Source: Leeuwenhoekiella sp044542075
GTDB lineage: Bacteria > Bacteroidota > Bacteroidia > Flavobacteriales > Flavobacteriaceae
DNA: 64,000 bases
Direction of reading: 5' to 3'
Assembly (NCBI RefSeq): GCF_044542075.1
Contig: NZ_JBITTU010000005.1
Span: 248,001-312,000 of the forward strand
In this document: positions 44,192-53,222 of the stretch, in pieces
How the letters are laid out: each line of letters opens with the position of its first letter
Numbering within the stretch: the stretch's first letter is position 1
Notes under the pieces: model-generated
Database searches by the model: none
Told to the model about the DNA's origin: nothing
What the model saw: the letters and a program-made list of their open reading frames with translations, nothing else
Position numbers and translations under genes: made by a program

Positions 44192-45631
44192 ATGAAAAAT
44201 TTAACCAGACAAAACTCAGGATATACTCAAAAACTACCCATAAAGGTTATTCAATATGGCGAAGGTAATTTCTTGAGAGCTTTTGTAGATTATATTATAG
44301 ATAAACTCAACAAAGAAGCGCAGTTTAATGCAGGTGTTGCTATAATACAGCCACTCGCAGGAGGACTAATACAAATGCTTAATGAGCAGGATGGTCTCTA
44401 TAATCTGTTTTTAAAAGGAATTAAAAATGGTAGTGAGACCGAAGAAATTCATACCATTTCGTGTATTCAAAAAGGGATTAATCCATATGAAGATTATGCG
44501 GCTTATTTAGCATTGGCTGAAGAAGAAGCGTTAGAATTTTTGATTTCTAATACTACAGAGGCAGGTATAAGTTATGATGATCAGGATACGTTGGAAGGTG
44601 TTCCGCATAATAGTTTTCCTGCAAAAGTGGCTGCATTGCTTTATAAACGCTTTAAGCATTTTAAGGGAGCTGCAGATAAAGGTCTGACCATTATTCCGTG
44701 TGAATTAATAAACCACAATGCAGATACGCTCAAGAAAATAATTTTGCAGTATGCAGACTTATGGGAACTTAGTGATGATTTTAAATCCTGGATTGAAATA
44801 TACAACAGTTTTCACAATACATTAGTAGATCGTATCGTACCCGGCTATCCTAAAGACGATATAGAATTATATCAAAGTCAGCTAGAATTTAAAGATAATT
44901 TGATTGTTTCTGCAGAGACTTTTTTACTGTGGGTTATTGAAGGTGGAGCAGCTCTAAAGGCTAAAATTCCCTTTGATAAAATAGATGAGAATATTCTCGT
45001 CGTTGATGATATGCAGCCGTATAGAACGCGTAAAGTACGTATTTTAAATGGTGCACATACTACTATGGTCCCTTTTTCTATTTTGTATGGTAACGATACG
45101 GTAAAAGAAACGATAGACAATTCTTTTACAGGAACCTTTGTACGTGATGCAGTATTCAATGAGATTAATCACACATTAGATTTACCTGACGAAGAACTTA
45201 AGACGTTTGCAGATGCAGTATTTGATCGATTCAGAAATCCGTTTATAAAGCATCAACTTTCGAGTATAGCACTTAATACTGTTTCTAAATTTAAGGTTCG
45301 TGTTTTACCAAGTTTATTAGCTTATCACGAAAAATACAATCGATTACCTATAAATCTTACCTTTGCACTAGCGTGTTTAATTCGGTTTTATAAAGGCAGC
45401 TATAAGGAGCAGTCTTTACCTGTACAGGATGATGCTGAAGTGGTTGCTGTATTTAATCAATTATGGGTGACTCATGATTATAAACTTATTGCACATGAAG
45501 TTCTGAGTAATACAGCATTTTGGGATCAGGATTTAACTAAAGTCGATAATTTTGAAGATCAAATCTCAAAAGCATTAGATCTAATTGATACACACGGTAT
45601 AGAAGAAGGATACAATAAATTTAAGGGTTAA
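44192..45631 (+). CDS. uxaB: Tagaturonate reductase
   Basis: This 479-residue polyol-dehydrogenase-family enzyme reduces D-tagaturonate to D-altronate with NADH. The N-terminal Rossmann part has Q-Y-G-E-G-N-F-L-R-A-F-V-D-Y near residue 22, which is typical of UxaB and mannitol dehydrogenases. I-I-P-C-E-L-I-N-H-N-A-D follows. The catalytic Lys/Asn region R-K-V-R-I-L-N-G-A-H-T-T-M-V-P is near residue 288. It follows the TRAP genes and precedes uxaA, giving the galacturonate branch uxaC-uxaB-uxaA. Confidence 0.95.
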   Translation: MKNLTRQNSGYTQKLPIKVIQYGEGNFLRAFVDYIIDKLNKEAQFNAGVAIIQPLAGGLIQMLNEQDGLYNLFLKGIKNGSETEEIHTISCIQKGINPYEDYAAYLALAEEEALEFLISNTTEAGISYDDQDTLEGVPHNSFPAKVAALLYKRFKHFKGAADKGLTIIPCELINHNADTLKKIILQYADLWELSDDFKSWIEIYNSFHNTLVDRIVPGYPKDDIELYQSQLEFKDNLIVSAETFLLWVIEGGAALKAKIPFDKIDENILVVDDMQPYRTRKVRILNGAHTTMVPFSILYGNDTVKETIDNSFTGTFVRDAVFNEINHTLDLPDEELKTFADAVFDRFRNPFIKHQLSSIALNTVSKFKVRVLPSLLAYHEKYNRLPINLTFALACLIRFYKGSYKEQSLPVQDDAEVVAVFNQLWVTHDYKLIAHEVLSNTAFWDQDLTKVDNFEDQISKALDLIDTHGIEEGYNKFKG

Positions 45632-45658
45632 AATTGGCTTTTTTAATATAGAATAAAA

Positions 45659-47275
45659 ATGATAAGTAAGCTTATAAAAGTACATCCTCAGGATAATGTA
45701 GCCGTAGCACTTGTAGATTTATATACGGGAGATAGCTTACAATTTGAGGGAAAAACACTTTTGGTATTAGACGACTGTAAAGCGAAGCATAAAATTTCGT
45801 TAGTTGATCTCGCTCCAGGAGATTCGATTTATATGTACGGTGTTTTAGTGGGTAAGGCTTTAAGTCAGATACCAGTGGGCGGAGTACTTACTACTCAAAA
45901 TGTAAAACATGAGGCAAATTCGGTATCTCAAAAAACAGAAACTACTTCGTGGACAGCTCCAGATATCACCAAATGGAAAGACCGAACCTTTATGGGATAC
46001 CATCGAGAAGACGGGCAGGTAGGGACCGCAAATGTATGGCTGTTTTTTCCATTGGTATTTTGTGAAAACCGAAATATCGAATTATTAAAAGATGTTTTTG
46101 AAAAAGAACTTTCATTTCATAAAGCTAGCCGTCAACGCCAATTATTGCGCAACCTAATTCAAGGTGTACCTGAAGATACCGCGGTAGTAGAAATTGAAGA
46201 AGAGCAAGCTATTTTTGATAATATTGAGGTGAAATTTATAACCCATCAGGGTGGTTGTGGGGGTATTCGACAGGATGCTGTCGCACTTTCAAAATTACTG
46301 GCAGGTTATGTGAATAATCCTAATGTTGCCGGGGCAACTGTATTGAGTTTGGGTTGTCAAAATCTGCAAATAGACATCTTTAAAAATGCTCTTGCAGGTA
46401 TAACTTCAGATGTAAAAAAGCCTGTTTTAATTTATGAGCAGCAAGCTGAAGGAACCGTTGATGCGATGCTTGCCAGGATAATTAAAGATTCTTTTGAAGG
46501 TATTAAAAAGGCTAATGGCATACAGCGCAAGCCTGCGTCTATTGCCAAGTTAAAAATGGGATTAGAATGTGGTGGTTCTGATGGGTTTTCCGGTATATCA
46601 GCTAATCCTGCATTAGGATATGCTTCAGATTTACTGGCAGCAGTAGGAGGCTCTCCTATACTTTCAGAATTTCCTGAATTATGTGGCGTAGAGCAAGAAC
46701 TGGTTAATCGTTGCGTTAACGACGAAGATGCATCCCGTTTTATGCAACTGATGAAAGCTTATGAAAAATCTGCTATCGATGCAGGTTCTGGCTTTGATAT
46801 GAATCCGTCACCAGGGAACATTAAAGATGGTTTAATTACAGATGCGATGAAATCTGCAGGTGCAGCAAAAAAAGGTGGCACATCACCTATACAGGCTATA
46901 TTAGATTACGGCGAATACGTAACTAAACCGGGATTAAACCTGTTATGCACACCAGGAAATGATGTAGAAAGCACAACGGCTATGGTAGGTTCTGGAGCTA
47001 CAGTTGTGGTATTTACAACCGGGTTAGGAACACCTACAGGAAACCCAATTGCTCCGGTTTTAAAAGTAGCCTCAAACAGTACACTAGCCAGACGTATGCC
47101 AGATATTATAGATATAGATAGCGGTGGGGTTATACGTGGCGAAAAAACCATTGAGGAGATGGGAGAAGAAATTCTAGAATACGTAATACAGGTTGCAAGT
47201 GGTGCAATTGAATCTAAAGCAGATATTCTGGGGCAAGACGATTTTATTCCGTGGAAAAGGGGCGTCTCCTTATAA
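45659..47275 (+). CDS. uxaA: Altronate dehydratase
   Basis: This 538-residue Fe2+-dependent dehydratase converts D-altronate to 2-keto-3-deoxygluconate. The N-terminal SAF-type domain begins I-K-V-H-P-Q-D-N-V-A-V-A-L. The body has F-M-G-Y-H-R-E-D-G-Q-V-G-T-A-N, H-Q-G-G-C-G-G, L-S-L-G-C-Q-N-L-Q, L-E-C-G-G-S-D-G-F-S-G-I-S-A-N-P-A and D-S-G-G-V-I-R-G, all UxaA/GarD signatures with the conserved cysteines. It is the last gene of the first hexuronate operon and ends just before a terminator. Confidence 0.96.
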   Translation: MISKLIKVHPQDNVAVALVDLYTGDSLQFEGKTLLVLDDCKAKHKISLVDLAPGDSIYMYGVLVGKALSQIPVGGVLTTQNVKHEANSVSQKTETTSWTAPDITKWKDRTFMGYHREDGQVGTANVWLFFPLVFCENRNIELLKDVFEKELSFHKASRQRQLLRNLIQGVPEDTAVVEIEEEQAIFDNIEVKFITHQGGCGGIRQDAVALSKLLAGYVNNPNVAGATVLSLGCQNLQIDIFKNALAGITSDVKKPVLIYEQQAEGTVDAMLARIIKDSFEGIKKANGIQRKPASIAKLKMGLECGGSDGFSGISANPALGYASDLLAAVGGSPILSEFPELCGVEQELVNRCVNDEDASRFMQLMKAYEKSAIDAGSGFDMNPSPGNIKDGLITDAMKSAGAAKKGGTSPIQAILDYGEYVTKPGLNLLCTPGNDVESTTAMVGSGATVVVFTTGLGTPTGNPIAPVLKVASNSTLARRMPDIIDIDSGGVIRGEKTIEEMGEEILEYVIQVASGAIESKADILGQDDFIPWKRGVSL

Positions 47276-47301
47276 TTTAAAAAATAGCGTTAATAACTAT
47301 T

Positions 47302-47336
47302 AAGGGAGTTACAGATTTACTGCAACTCCCTTTTTT
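47302..47336 (+). terminator. Terminator after uxaA, overlapping the end of lacI
   Basis: A 9-base stem AAGGGAGTT / AACTCCCTT (47302-47310 with 47324-47332) runs into a T-run for the plus strand. The right arm lies within the last codons of the minus-strand regulator gene, whose stop is at 47309-47311. Confidence 0.75.
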
Positions 47337-48355
47337 AATGAAGTCTCACGTTCATAAAGTTCTGGCATCAAAACCACCTTTTTCTCAACTTTAAGGCTTT
47401 TAGATTGTTCATTTATTTGTTCTAGAAAAACCTGTGCAGCAATTTGGCCCATCAGCATAGGAGTTTGACCAACACTGGTTAACGGGCACTCCAGATATTT
47501 TGTAAAGGGTTCATTACTAAAACCTACCACGCCTACCTCTTCGGGTATTTTTATTCCGCGGCTGCGTAGTTCTCGTAATCCACCCAGAGCTACATAATCG
47601 CTGGCCGAAAAGAAAGCATCAAATTTAATATTCTTATCAAGAAGCTCTTTTACAGCATCAATACCCGCTTCAACAGTACTGCTTACCTCTAAAATTAGAT
47701 TTTCGTTTATAGCCATATTGTAGGCCTTCAAGGCTGCGATATAACCGTCATAACGGTGTTTGTAGATTTCGAGTTTAGGATCACCACCTATGTGTACTAT
47801 ATTCTTATATCCTTGTTGAATTAAATGCTCTGTCGCCATAAAAGCACCTTCAAAATCATTTATGGTGACCGAACTAACACCTTTAATATCTTTTTTACGG
47901 TCAAAGAAAATTAGTGGTACACCATCGTCCTGTATTTCCTGAATATGTGATAAATCTTCTGTTGTCTTAGAAACCGAAATAAAAATACCGTCTATATGAG
48001 TGTTAAGCAGTGTTTTAATCTGGCGGGCTTCATTTGCCACATCTTCGTGTGACTGGCAAATGATGACGTGATATCCTTTAGGGGTCAACTCTTCTTCAAT
48101 ACCACGTATCACTGAAGCAAAAAAAGTGTGGTTAATATAGGGTACTACCACACCTACGTTAAATGTACGACCACTTTTGAGTGCGAGAGCTAAAGTATTT
48201 TGCTGGTAATTTAATTCTTTTGCCATTTTCAAGACCAGTTCTTTGGTCTTGGGACTTACCCGGTTACTATCATTTAATGCTCGGGAAACAGTCGCTGCAC
48301 TGATATTTAATTTTTTTGAAATATCATAAATGGTAATCTTTTCTTTTTGGCGCAT
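47309..48355 (-). CDS. LacI family transcriptional regulator of the hexuronate/pectin locus
   Basis: This 348-residue cytoplasmic repressor has a typical helix-turn-helix at residues 6-26 (T-I-Y-D-I-S-K-K-L-N-I-S-A-A-T-V-S-R-A-L). The hinge helix with L-A-L-A-L-K-S-G-R-T follows, then a periplasmic-binding-like effector domain (V-G-V-V-V-P-Y-I-N-H-T-F-F, I-F-F-D-R-K, G-F-S-N-E-P-F). The effector is probably a uronate or KDG, judged by the flanking genes. It sits between uxaA and GH28 on the opposite strand. AATCGTTT in its own promoter and AATCGATT in the neighbouring promoters are likely operators, which would make it autoregulated. Confidence 0.93.
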   Translation of the reverse strand: MRQKEKITIYDISKKLNISAATVSRALNDSNRVSPKTKELVLKMAKELNYQQNTLALALKSGRTFNVGVVVPYINHTFFASVIRGIEEELTPKGYHVIICQSHEDVANEARQIKTLLNTHIDGIFISVSKTTEDLSHIQEIQDDGVPLIFFDRKKDIKGVSSVTINDFEGAFMATEHLIQQGYKNIVHIGGDPKLEIYKHRYDGYIAALKAYNMAINENLILEVSSTVEAGIDAVKELLDKNIKFDAFFSASDYVALGGLRELRSRGIKIPEEVGVVGFSNEPFTKYLECPLTSVGQTPMLMGQIAAQVFLEQINEQSKSLKVEKKVVLMPELYERETSLKKGVAVNL

Positions 48356-48369
48356 GTTTTAGGGTATGT

Positions 48370-48412
48370 AATCGTTTTCAATTTAAAATAATTTTTCAAT
48401 TCTATACACAAA
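48370..48412 (-). promoter_or_regulatory. Promoter and operator candidate of the lacI regulator gene
   Basis: On the minus strand TTTG (48412-48409), 18 bases, TATTTTAA (48390-48383) forms a partial promoter. AAACGATT (48377-48370; AATCGTTT on the plus strand) starts 13 bases after the first base of the -7 element, the same spacing as in the FAS1 operon promoter. It lies 15 bases before the ATG at 48355. Confidence 0.5.
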
Positions 48413-48517
48413 TGATAGTTTTTGTAGCAATTTTTTCACTCTTCAACTTCTATTATTGACTTATTGAAACAAATTATTGAGAAAAAATGATTTTTTAATA
48501 AATCTTTAGTTATTTAA

Positions 48518-48560
48518 TTTGCATAATCATATTTAATAATTACTTTTATGCAATCGATTG
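48518..48560 (+). promoter_or_regulatory. Promoter with overlapping palindromic operator for the GH28-SusCD operon
   Basis: TTTG (48518-48521), 19 bases, TACTTTTA (48541-48548) matches the Bacteroidota promoter in all but the last base. The perfect palindrome CAATCGATTG (48551-48560) follows. Its core AATCGATT starts 11 bases after the first base of the -7 element, exactly as at the GH105 promoter. A further AATCGATT lies at 48626-48633 inside the start of the gene. Confidence 0.72.
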
Positions 48561-48607
48561 TATTATAATTGCAATTGTGAACTTTTATTATCACGAAATT
48601 ATATTCT

Positions 48608-50062
48608 ATGTTTAATTTAAAAAGAAATCGATTGCGTAAAATGCCGGCGACGATTTTTCTGATAGTTTTAGGAGCTTTTACAAATTGTAAAAATCAATCT
48701 CAAACGGGGGGAATTCAAGAAGCCGTTGTAGAAGTAGACCCCTGGGATGAAGCAGACCGCATAATACAAAAAATAGGAACACTAGAATTCCCAGATGCAC
48801 AATTCTTGATTACAGATTATGGAGCTGTGGCTGACGGTAAAACTCTAAACACGCAGGCTTTTAAAAATGCTATTGAAAAGTGTAATGCTTCGGGCGGAGG
48901 TCACGTTATTGTACCTGCGGGTGCCTATTTAACAGGACCTATTCATTTAAAAAGTAATGTAGACTTACATCTTGAGAAAGGTGCAGAAGTATTATTTACA
49001 ACAGATCATCAAGCGTATTTACCGGCGGTACACACTTCATATGAAGGTATGGAAATTATGAATTACTCTCCCTTGATTTATGCCAAAGGACAGAAAAATA
49101 TTGCGGTAACAGGTAGTGGTACATTTAATGGGCAGGCTAGTAATGACAACTGGTGGCCGTGGTCTGGTGCAGAACGTTATGGTCATCAAGAAGGTACTCC
49201 TCAACAAAAAGATGAGCACAATTTGCCTACGCTGTTTAAAATGGTAGAAGATGGTGTTGCTGTTGAAAATCGAATTTTTGGAGCAAAACATCAATTGCGT
49301 CCTTTGTTTTTTCAAACTTTAGAATGCGAGAATATTTTAATTCAGGGGGTGACATTTACTAATGCACCTTTTTGGGTTATTCATCCTTTAAAATCAAAAT
49401 ACATAACAGTTGATGGGGTTACCGTAAATAGCCACGGTCCTAATAACGATGGTTGTGACCCTGAATATTCGAGTTATGTGCACATTACCAATTGCAAATT
49501 TAATACTGGTGATGACTGTATTGCTATTAAATCTGGTCGTAATGCAGACGGTCGCCGTGTGAATATACCCAGTGAAAACATTGTTGTAGAAAATTGCGAA
49601 ATGAAAGATGGTCACGGTGGTGTGGTAATGGGAAGTGAGATTTCGGCTGGTGTGCGCAATGTTTTTGTGCGCAATTGTGTAATGAATAGTCCTAATCTAG
49701 ACAGGGCAATTCGTATCAAAACAAATACACTTCGAGGCGGCTTTGTAGAAAATCTTTATGTAAAAGATATTGAGATAGGACAGGTTAAAGAAGCTGTACT
49801 TAAAATCAATTTATACTACGGGATTTATGGAGTTCAGGAAGGCGAATTTATACCCACTATAAACAACATTAATCTTGAAAATATCACTGTAGAAAATGGG
49901 GGTGAGTACGGAATCTTAATTAAAGGTAGACCCGAAAAACTAGTCTCAGGTATCACCTTAAAAAATGTGACCATTAATGGTGCACAAGAGTCCACATCTA
50001 TTGAGAATTGCGAACCTATAACATATATCAATACCAAAATAAATAATACTCTTATGAAATAA
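48608..50062 (+). CDS. GH28 polygalacturonase-type hydrolase, lipoprotein
   Basis: This 484-residue beta-helix enzyme hydrolyses polygalacturonan or rhamnogalacturonan. A lipobox G-A-F-T-N-C gives Cys27. GH28 catalytic signatures are N-N-D-G-C-D-P (279-285), G-D-D-C (301-304) with the paired Asp residues, G-H-G-G (335-338) and R-I-K-T-N (369-373). The N-x-D version is the common variant. F-L-I-T-D-Y-G-A-V-A-D-G-K opens the helix. The start could also be ATG 48641, which places the second AATCGATT just upstream of the gene. It leads the second pectin operon and is followed by SusCD 48 bases later. Confidence 0.94.
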   Translation: MFNLKRNRLRKMPATIFLIVLGAFTNCKNQSQTGGIQEAVVEVDPWDEADRIIQKIGTLEFPDAQFLITDYGAVADGKTLNTQAFKNAIEKCNASGGGHVIVPAGAYLTGPIHLKSNVDLHLEKGAEVLFTTDHQAYLPAVHTSYEGMEIMNYSPLIYAKGQKNIAVTGSGTFNGQASNDNWWPWSGAERYGHQEGTPQQKDEHNLPTLFKMVEDGVAVENRIFGAKHQLRPLFFQTLECENILIQGVTFTNAPFWVIHPLKSKYITVDGVTVNSHGPNNDGCDPEYSSYVHITNCKFNTGDDCIAIKSGRNADGRRVNIPSENIVVENCEMKDGHGGVVMGSEISAGVRNVFVRNCVMNSPNLDRAIRIKTNTLRGGFVENLYVKDIEIGQVKEAVLKINLYYGIYGVQEGEFIPTINNINLENITVENGGEYGILIKGRPEKLVSGITLKNVTINGAQESTSIENCEPITYINTKINNTLMK

Positions 50063-50110
50063 ACCAGACTGCTTATTTAAAAATTTACACACACAATTAA
50101 ACTTATTAAA

Positions 50111-53100
50111 ATGAATTATTTAATTACTCATCTCCTCTTTCGAGGAAAAAAGAGAGGGCTGTTTGTACTTGCTTTCAGTCTCTGCTCTTTATTCGGCTTT
50201 AGCCAGAATGCGCGAACCATTACAGGAACGGTTTCAGCAGCTGATGACAGTATGCCTTTACCCGGAGTTAATGTATTAGTTGAAGGTACAAATGCTGCTA
50301 CTGTTACTGATTTTGACGGAAACTTTCAGTTGGAAGTTACAGGTAATGATGCAACTCTTGTTGTAAGTTATGTGGGTTTTCTAACCAAACGTCTGCCGGT
50401 AGGCTCTCAAAGTAGCTTTACGATATCGTTAGAGACAGATGTGCAATCTCTTAGTGAGGTAGTTGTAGTAGGATATGGTACCGTTAAAAAGTCAGACCTT
50501 ACCGGTGCAGTAGGTACGGTTGACTCAGGAAGTTTAACCGAACGTAACCTTACTAATCCTGTAGAATCTTTACAGGGGTTAGTTGCCGGTGTAGAGGTAA
50601 GTAATTCAACCGGTCGTATTGGCGATGGTTACAATATCACTATACGTGGTCAAAATTCTATTGGTGGTGGCGGTAATCCTTTATTTGTGGTTGACGGTGT
50701 ACCTACAGATAATATCGATTTCCTCAATCCTCAGGATATTGAGCGTATGGATATTTTAAAGGATGCTTCATCTACAGCGATCTATGGTTCTCGTGGATCT
50801 AATGGTGTTGTTATTGTTACAACACGTAGTGGAGCAGGTGCAAAAGGTGGTCTTACCGTAAGTGTAGAATCATTTGTAGGTGTAAAAGACGTTGCTCGTC
50901 TTCCTAAATTTATGGATCCGCAGACGTGGTGGGAATATCACCAGGGTGCCTATTTAGCTACTGCTGCTAAAGACCCAAACACCGGCGCAGTAACTGAAGC
51001 GACTTTATTTGATGCAGTTGCAGGGACAGGAAATTCAGAACTATTTAGACGTGTTGCTGCAAACCAGTCTTTTGATTGGTATGATGCTGTTTTAAAAACA
51101 GGTATTCAACAAAACACCTATGTAAATGCTTCTGGAAGAGCTGAAAACGGTTTAGGATATAACTTAGGATTAGGGTACCAGACAGAAACCGGAAATATAG
51201 ATAACGAAGAATTAAATAAGTACACTCTAAAACTGGGGGTAGATCATAAGATTAATGAGAAGTTTACTTTAGGTACAAATATTACGGTAACCTTAACAGA
51301 TCAGGATCAGGGTAGTGATATAGCAATGCAGGAAGCTTTTAGACTAAATCCATTTTTAGATCCTTATGATCTTGATGGAGAAACTCTATTTCCATTACCT
51401 GGAAAACTAGTTGGTCCAGACGGAAATTTTATTATAGATAAGACTAGTACATATAATCCTCTTTTAGAAATTGAAAATGCAATCGATAACATTCGCAGAT
51501 GGAATATAATTGGGAATACGTATTTTGAATATAAGCCTCTAGAATGGTTGTCCTTTAAGACCTCGCTGGCTGCAGGATATTCAGATAATCGCCGAGGAAG
51601 ATCTTGGGGACCACTTACAGATACCGGTAGTAAAAACAACGATCTGTCTTCTGCTCGATTGGATCAGATACAAAACTTCAATTATACCTGGGATAACCAG
51701 TTTAATATAACGAAGACTTTTAATGAAATTCATAATGTCAACCTTTTAGGACTATACAGTATGTTTTCAGACCGTAACGAAAGCTCTTTTGCATCCTCTC
51801 GAAATATGCCTTTTGATACCAGTTTTTTTAATATAGGGAGTGGAGAACAGGGTACTTATGATTTAGGTTCTAATTATTTTAAAACCACATTGAGATCCTA
51901 TGCATTACGTTTTAATTATTCGTATGACGATAAATACTTACTTACACTTTCTAACAGATGGGACGGTTCTTCAGTATTTCCCGAAGACAACCGTTGGGAT
52001 TCATTTCCTTCAGCAGCATTGGGGTGGAATATCTCTAACGAAGATTTCTTAACCGAGTCTGCCGTTGTAAGTAATTTGAAACTTCGTGCTAGTTTTGGTT
52101 ATACCGGGAATAATAAAATTAACCCGTATTCTTCATTAAATACACTAGATACACAAACGTATTATGATTATGCAGGTCAGGCTTCAAACGGATTTATTTC
52201 TAACCAGATTGCAAACGCACAATTAAAGTGGGAACGTACCCGTGAATTTAACGTAGGTCTTGATTTCGGTTTATATAGAGATCGTATTACCGGTAGTATT
52301 GATGTTTATGATCGTTTATCTGATGATTTATTATTTACTCAAGATTTGCCAAGTGAGACCGGTTTTGCAAATATCGCAGCAAACGTTGCATCTGTAAGTA
52401 ACCGTGGGGTAGAGATCGCACTTACAACACGCAATATTCAAACAGAAGATATCACTTGGACAACGTCATTTACATTTACTAAAAATACTAATGAGCTACG
52501 ATCTATCTATGGGCAGGATCAGGTAGATGATGTAGGAAATAACTTATTTATAGGCGAGTCGCTAGATGCACTCTATAACTATAAGTTTACGGGCATTTGG
52601 CAAGCAGATGAGGCTGCAGAAGCTCAAGGTTATGGTCTTCAAGAGGGTCAAGAAAAACTTCTTGATGTTAATGGTGACGGTAGGTACACACCAGATGCAG
52701 ATCGTGTTATTTTAGGATCTACAAATCCAGACTGGACCGGTAGTTTCTTTAGTTCTTTACGTGTTAAGAATTTTGACCTTTCTACTTCAGTAATTGTTAC
52801 ACAAGGAGTTTTGGTATACAGTAATTACCATGCAAATTTTGCAGATACCCGTGACCGAGGTCGTCAAAAATTAGATATAGACTGGTATATACCTGCAAAC
52901 GATGCTGGTATTCCTGCTAGAGCTTCTAATACATATCCACAACCTCGTAATGAAGGTAGCTTTTGGAGAAATAATGGTGTAGGCTATTACAGAGATGCAT
53001 CTTTTGTTAAAGTAAAAAACATAGCCTTAGGATATAATTTAAGTGGTAAAGCATTAGAATCTCTTAACCTTTCGCAGCTACGCGTGTATGCTAACGTACT

Positions 53101-53218
53101 CAATCCGTTTGTTTTTACAGAGTACGACGGGTACGATCCGGAGTGGGCAGGGGCATCACTTCAAACAGGAAGACCTAGTTATGTTACCTATCAGGTAGGT
53201 TTTAATTTAAAATTTTAA
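50111..53218 (+). CDS. SusC/RagA family TonB-dependent transporter (pectin locus)
   Basis: This 1035-residue outer-membrane importer has a signal peptide ending near F-G-F-S-Q. It carries the regulatory-like domain T-I-T-G-T-V-S-A-A-D-D-S-M-P-L-P-G-V-N-V. The canonical L-S-E-V-V-V-V-G-Y-G-T-V-K-K-S-D-L-T-G-A-V follows near residue 115, then the plug with L-Q-G-L-V-A-G-V-E-V, I-R-G-Q-N-S-I and L-F-V-V-D-G-V-P. The barrel ends Y-Q-V-G-F-N-L-K-F. With the SusD 4 bases downstream it should import pectin oligosaccharides released by GH28 and the esterases. Confidence 0.96.
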   Translation: MNYLITHLLFRGKKRGLFVLAFSLCSLFGFSQNARTITGTVSAADDSMPLPGVNVLVEGTNAATVTDFDGNFQLEVTGNDATLVVSYVGFLTKRLPVGSQSSFTISLETDVQSLSEVVVVGYGTVKKSDLTGAVGTVDSGSLTERNLTNPVESLQGLVAGVEVSNSTGRIGDGYNITIRGQNSIGGGGNPLFVVDGVPTDNIDFLNPQDIERMDILKDASSTAIYGSRGSNGVVIVTTRSGAGAKGGLTVSVESFVGVKDVARLPKFMDPQTWWEYHQGAYLATAAKDPNTGAVTEATLFDAVAGTGNSELFRRVAANQSFDWYDAVLKTGIQQNTYVNASGRAENGLGYNLGLGYQTETGNIDNEELNKYTLKLGVDHKINEKFTLGTNITVTLTDQDQGSDIAMQEAFRLNPFLDPYDLDGETLFPLPGKLVGPDGNFIIDKTSTYNPLLEIENAIDNIRRWNIIGNTYFEYKPLEWLSFKTSLAAGYSDNRRGRSWGPLTDTGSKNNDLSSARLDQIQNFNYTWDNQFNITKTFNEIHNVNLLGLYSMFSDRNESSFASSRNMPFDTSFFNIGSGEQGTYDLGSNYFKTTLRSYALRFNYSYDDKYLLTLSNRWDGSSVFPEDNRWDSFPSAALGWNISNEDFLTESAVVSNLKLRASFGYTGNNKINPYSSLNTLDTQTYYDYAGQASNGFISNQIANAQLKWERTREFNVGLDFGLYRDRITGSIDVYDRLSDDLLFTQDLPSETGFANIAANVASVSNRGVEIALTTRNIQTEDITWTTSFTFTKNTNELRSIYGQDQVDDVGNNLFIGESLDALYNYKFTGIWQADEAAEAQGYGLQEGQEKLLDVNGDGRYTPDADRVILGSTNPDWTGSFFSSLRVKNFDLSTSVIVTQGVLVYSNYHANFADTRDRGRQKLDIDWYIPANDAGIPARASNTYPQPRNEGSFWRNNGVGYYRDASFVKVKNIALGYNLSGKALESLNLSQLRVYANVLNPFVFTEYDGYDPEWAGASLQTGRPSYVTYQVGFNLKF

Positions 53219-53222
53219 GAAG

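Noticed and set aside
45336..45343. AATCGATT inside uxaB as another LacI operator
   Set aside because: It lies deep in coding sequence with no promoter nearby, and an 8-base motif is expected to occur by chance about this often in 64 kb.
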